Source: Candidatus Latescibacterota bacterium (GTDB lineage Bacteria; Latescibacterota; MVCY01). Taken from it: DNA of 5,554 bases. The position numbers and the translations under genes are program-made. Location of the stretch: positions 1 through 5,554 of the forward strand of contig JAUWEO010000129.1 in NCBI GenBank assembly GCA_030608245.1, written 5' to 3'. Of this stretch, positions 4,897 to 5,554 are shown piece after piece. The notes under the pieces are model-generated. The model had not been told where the DNA came from. It searched no databases and saw only the letters and a list, made by a program, of their open reading frames with translations. The number at the start of each line of letters is the position of its first letter. Position 1 is the first letter of the stretch.

Positions 4897-5554
4897 ATGC
4901 ACTACATTCCCAACACCGACCAGGATCGAAGAGAGATGCTCCAGGCCATCGGTCTGGCCAGTGTGGATGAGCTTTTCTCTGACATCCCACCTCAGGTGAG
5001 AGTCAAGGCTCCTCTAAAGCTGCCTTCTGCTTTGTCTGAGCCGGAACTGTTAGAGCACGCCCGCCAACTGGGTGCCGAGAACGCAAACATAGACGATTAT
5101 GTCTGCTTCCGGGGAGCAGGCGCCTACGATCATTTCATCCCCAGCGTGGTGAGGCAGATAGTCTCCAGGGCCGAATTCTACACCTCCTACACGCCTTACC
5201 AGGCAGAGATAAGCCAGGGGACACTACAGGCTATCTATGAGTACCAGACTCTGATCTGCCAGCTCACCGGGATGGATGTATCCAATGCCTCGATGTATGA
5301 TGGAGCCTCTGCCTTAGCTGAAGCGGTTCTTATGAGCTGTCGGGTGACTGGCAGAGATAGGCTACTTCTCTCCCGAACCCTTCATCCTGAATATCGGCAG
5401 CTGGTGAGGACCTACCTTCAGGGAATCTCTGTAGAGACCCTGGAGATACCCTATGCTTCAGGTCTGACAGACTTAGACTGGCTGAAAAAGCAACTGGATG
5501 ATCGGGCGGCAGCGGTAGTGGTCCAGCACCCGAATTTCTTCGGCCTGTTGGAAG
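4897..5554 (+). CDS. gcvPA: Glycine dehydrogenase (decarboxylating) subunit 1, 3'-truncated by the window edge
   Basis: N-terminal subunit of the split P protein. With GcvPB it forms the PLP-dependent enzyme that decarboxylates glycine and loads the aminomethyl group onto GcvH. The visible 219 residues are about half of a typical 440-450-residue GcvPA, and the frame is open to the last base. They match the split form: MHYIPNTDQDRREMLQAIG (1-19), DELFSDIP (24-31), LSEPELLEHARQL (46-58), GAGAYDHFIPSVV (73-85), EFYTSYTPYQAEISQGTLQ (93-111), GMDVSNASMYDGASALAEA (125-143) and VVVQHPNFFG (207-216). The YIPNT start is characteristic of the separate subunit rather than of fused GcvP. In split enzymes the PLP-binding lysine is on GcvPB, so gcvPB is expected just past the right edge. 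ATG 4897 follows the gcvH stop by one base. A fused gene cannot be strictly excluded without the downstream sequence. Confidence 0.95.
   Translation, partial: MHYIPNTDQDRREMLQAIGLASVDELFSDIPPQVRVKAPLKLPSALSEPELLEHARQLGAENANIDDYVCFRGAGAYDHFIPSVVRQIVSRAEFYTSYTPYQAEISQGTLQAIYEYQTLICQLTGMDVSNASMYDGASALAEAVLMSCRVTGRDRLLLSRTLHPEYRQLVRTYLQGISVETLEIPYASGLTDLDWLKKQLDDRAAAVVVQHPNFFGLLE

Noticed and set aside
4793..4999. Open + strand frame spanning the gcvH-gcvPA junction.
   Set aside because: It is out of frame with two strongly conserved proteins, has no ribosome binding site and no recognisable motif.

Overview
This is ordinary bacterial chromosomal sequence. All genes lie on the + strand, packed tightly, each with a near-consensus Shine-Dalgarno site or a translationally coupled start. 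It holds the 3' part of polA (DNA polymerase I), a membrane protein with two PspC domains, pgpA (phosphatidylglycerophosphatase A), a tandem glycine riboswitch with its terminator, and the start of a glycine cleavage operon: gcvT, gcvH and a 3'-truncated gcvPA. The genes show a bacterium with a split P-protein, moderate GC and strong AGGAGG ribosome binding sites. Split GcvPA/GcvPB is common in Firmicutes, Thermotogae and many uncultured thermophilic or anaerobic lineages. I cannot assign a phylum from sequence alone.

Layout. 1-1950: polA, entered from the left edge, with the end of the 5'-nuclease/linker, the 3'-5' exonuclease-like domain and the complete polymerase domain. 1979-2659: PspC-domain membrane protein. 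2656-3105: pgpA, starting at a GTG inside the upstream stop (GTGA overlap). 3106-3371: non-coding leader with a tandem glycine riboswitch (about 3125-3292), an overlapping intrinsic terminator (about 3281-3328) and the gcvT ribosome binding site. 3372-4490: gcvT. 4503-4895: gcvH. 4897-5554: first 219 codons of gcvPA, which runs off the right edge.

How the parts work together. GcvPA (with a GcvPB expected just downstream), GcvH and GcvT are the P, H and T proteins of the glycine cleavage system. P decarboxylates glycine and passes the aminomethyl group to the lipoyl arm of H; T releases ammonia and passes the one-carbon unit to tetrahydrofolate. The riboswitch fits an ON switch: glycine binding should hold the 3' strand of aptamer II P1 (CAGAGG) away from the terminator, so the degradation genes are made when glycine is plentiful. 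The upstream genes serve DNA repair/replication and membrane or phospholipid functions and have no obvious metabolic link to glycine.

Most notable observations: (1) the Pol I 3'-5' exonuclease domain is full length but three of its four metal-binding acidic residues are replaced (Asp to His, Asp to Asn, Asp to His), predicting loss of proofreading; (2) the riboswitch has a leader-linker kink-turn that can be drawn base by base; (3) the PspC protein carries a PspC domain at each end around a central two-helix membrane segment. I saw no mobile element, CRISPR array, tRNA, rRNA or evidently novel system.
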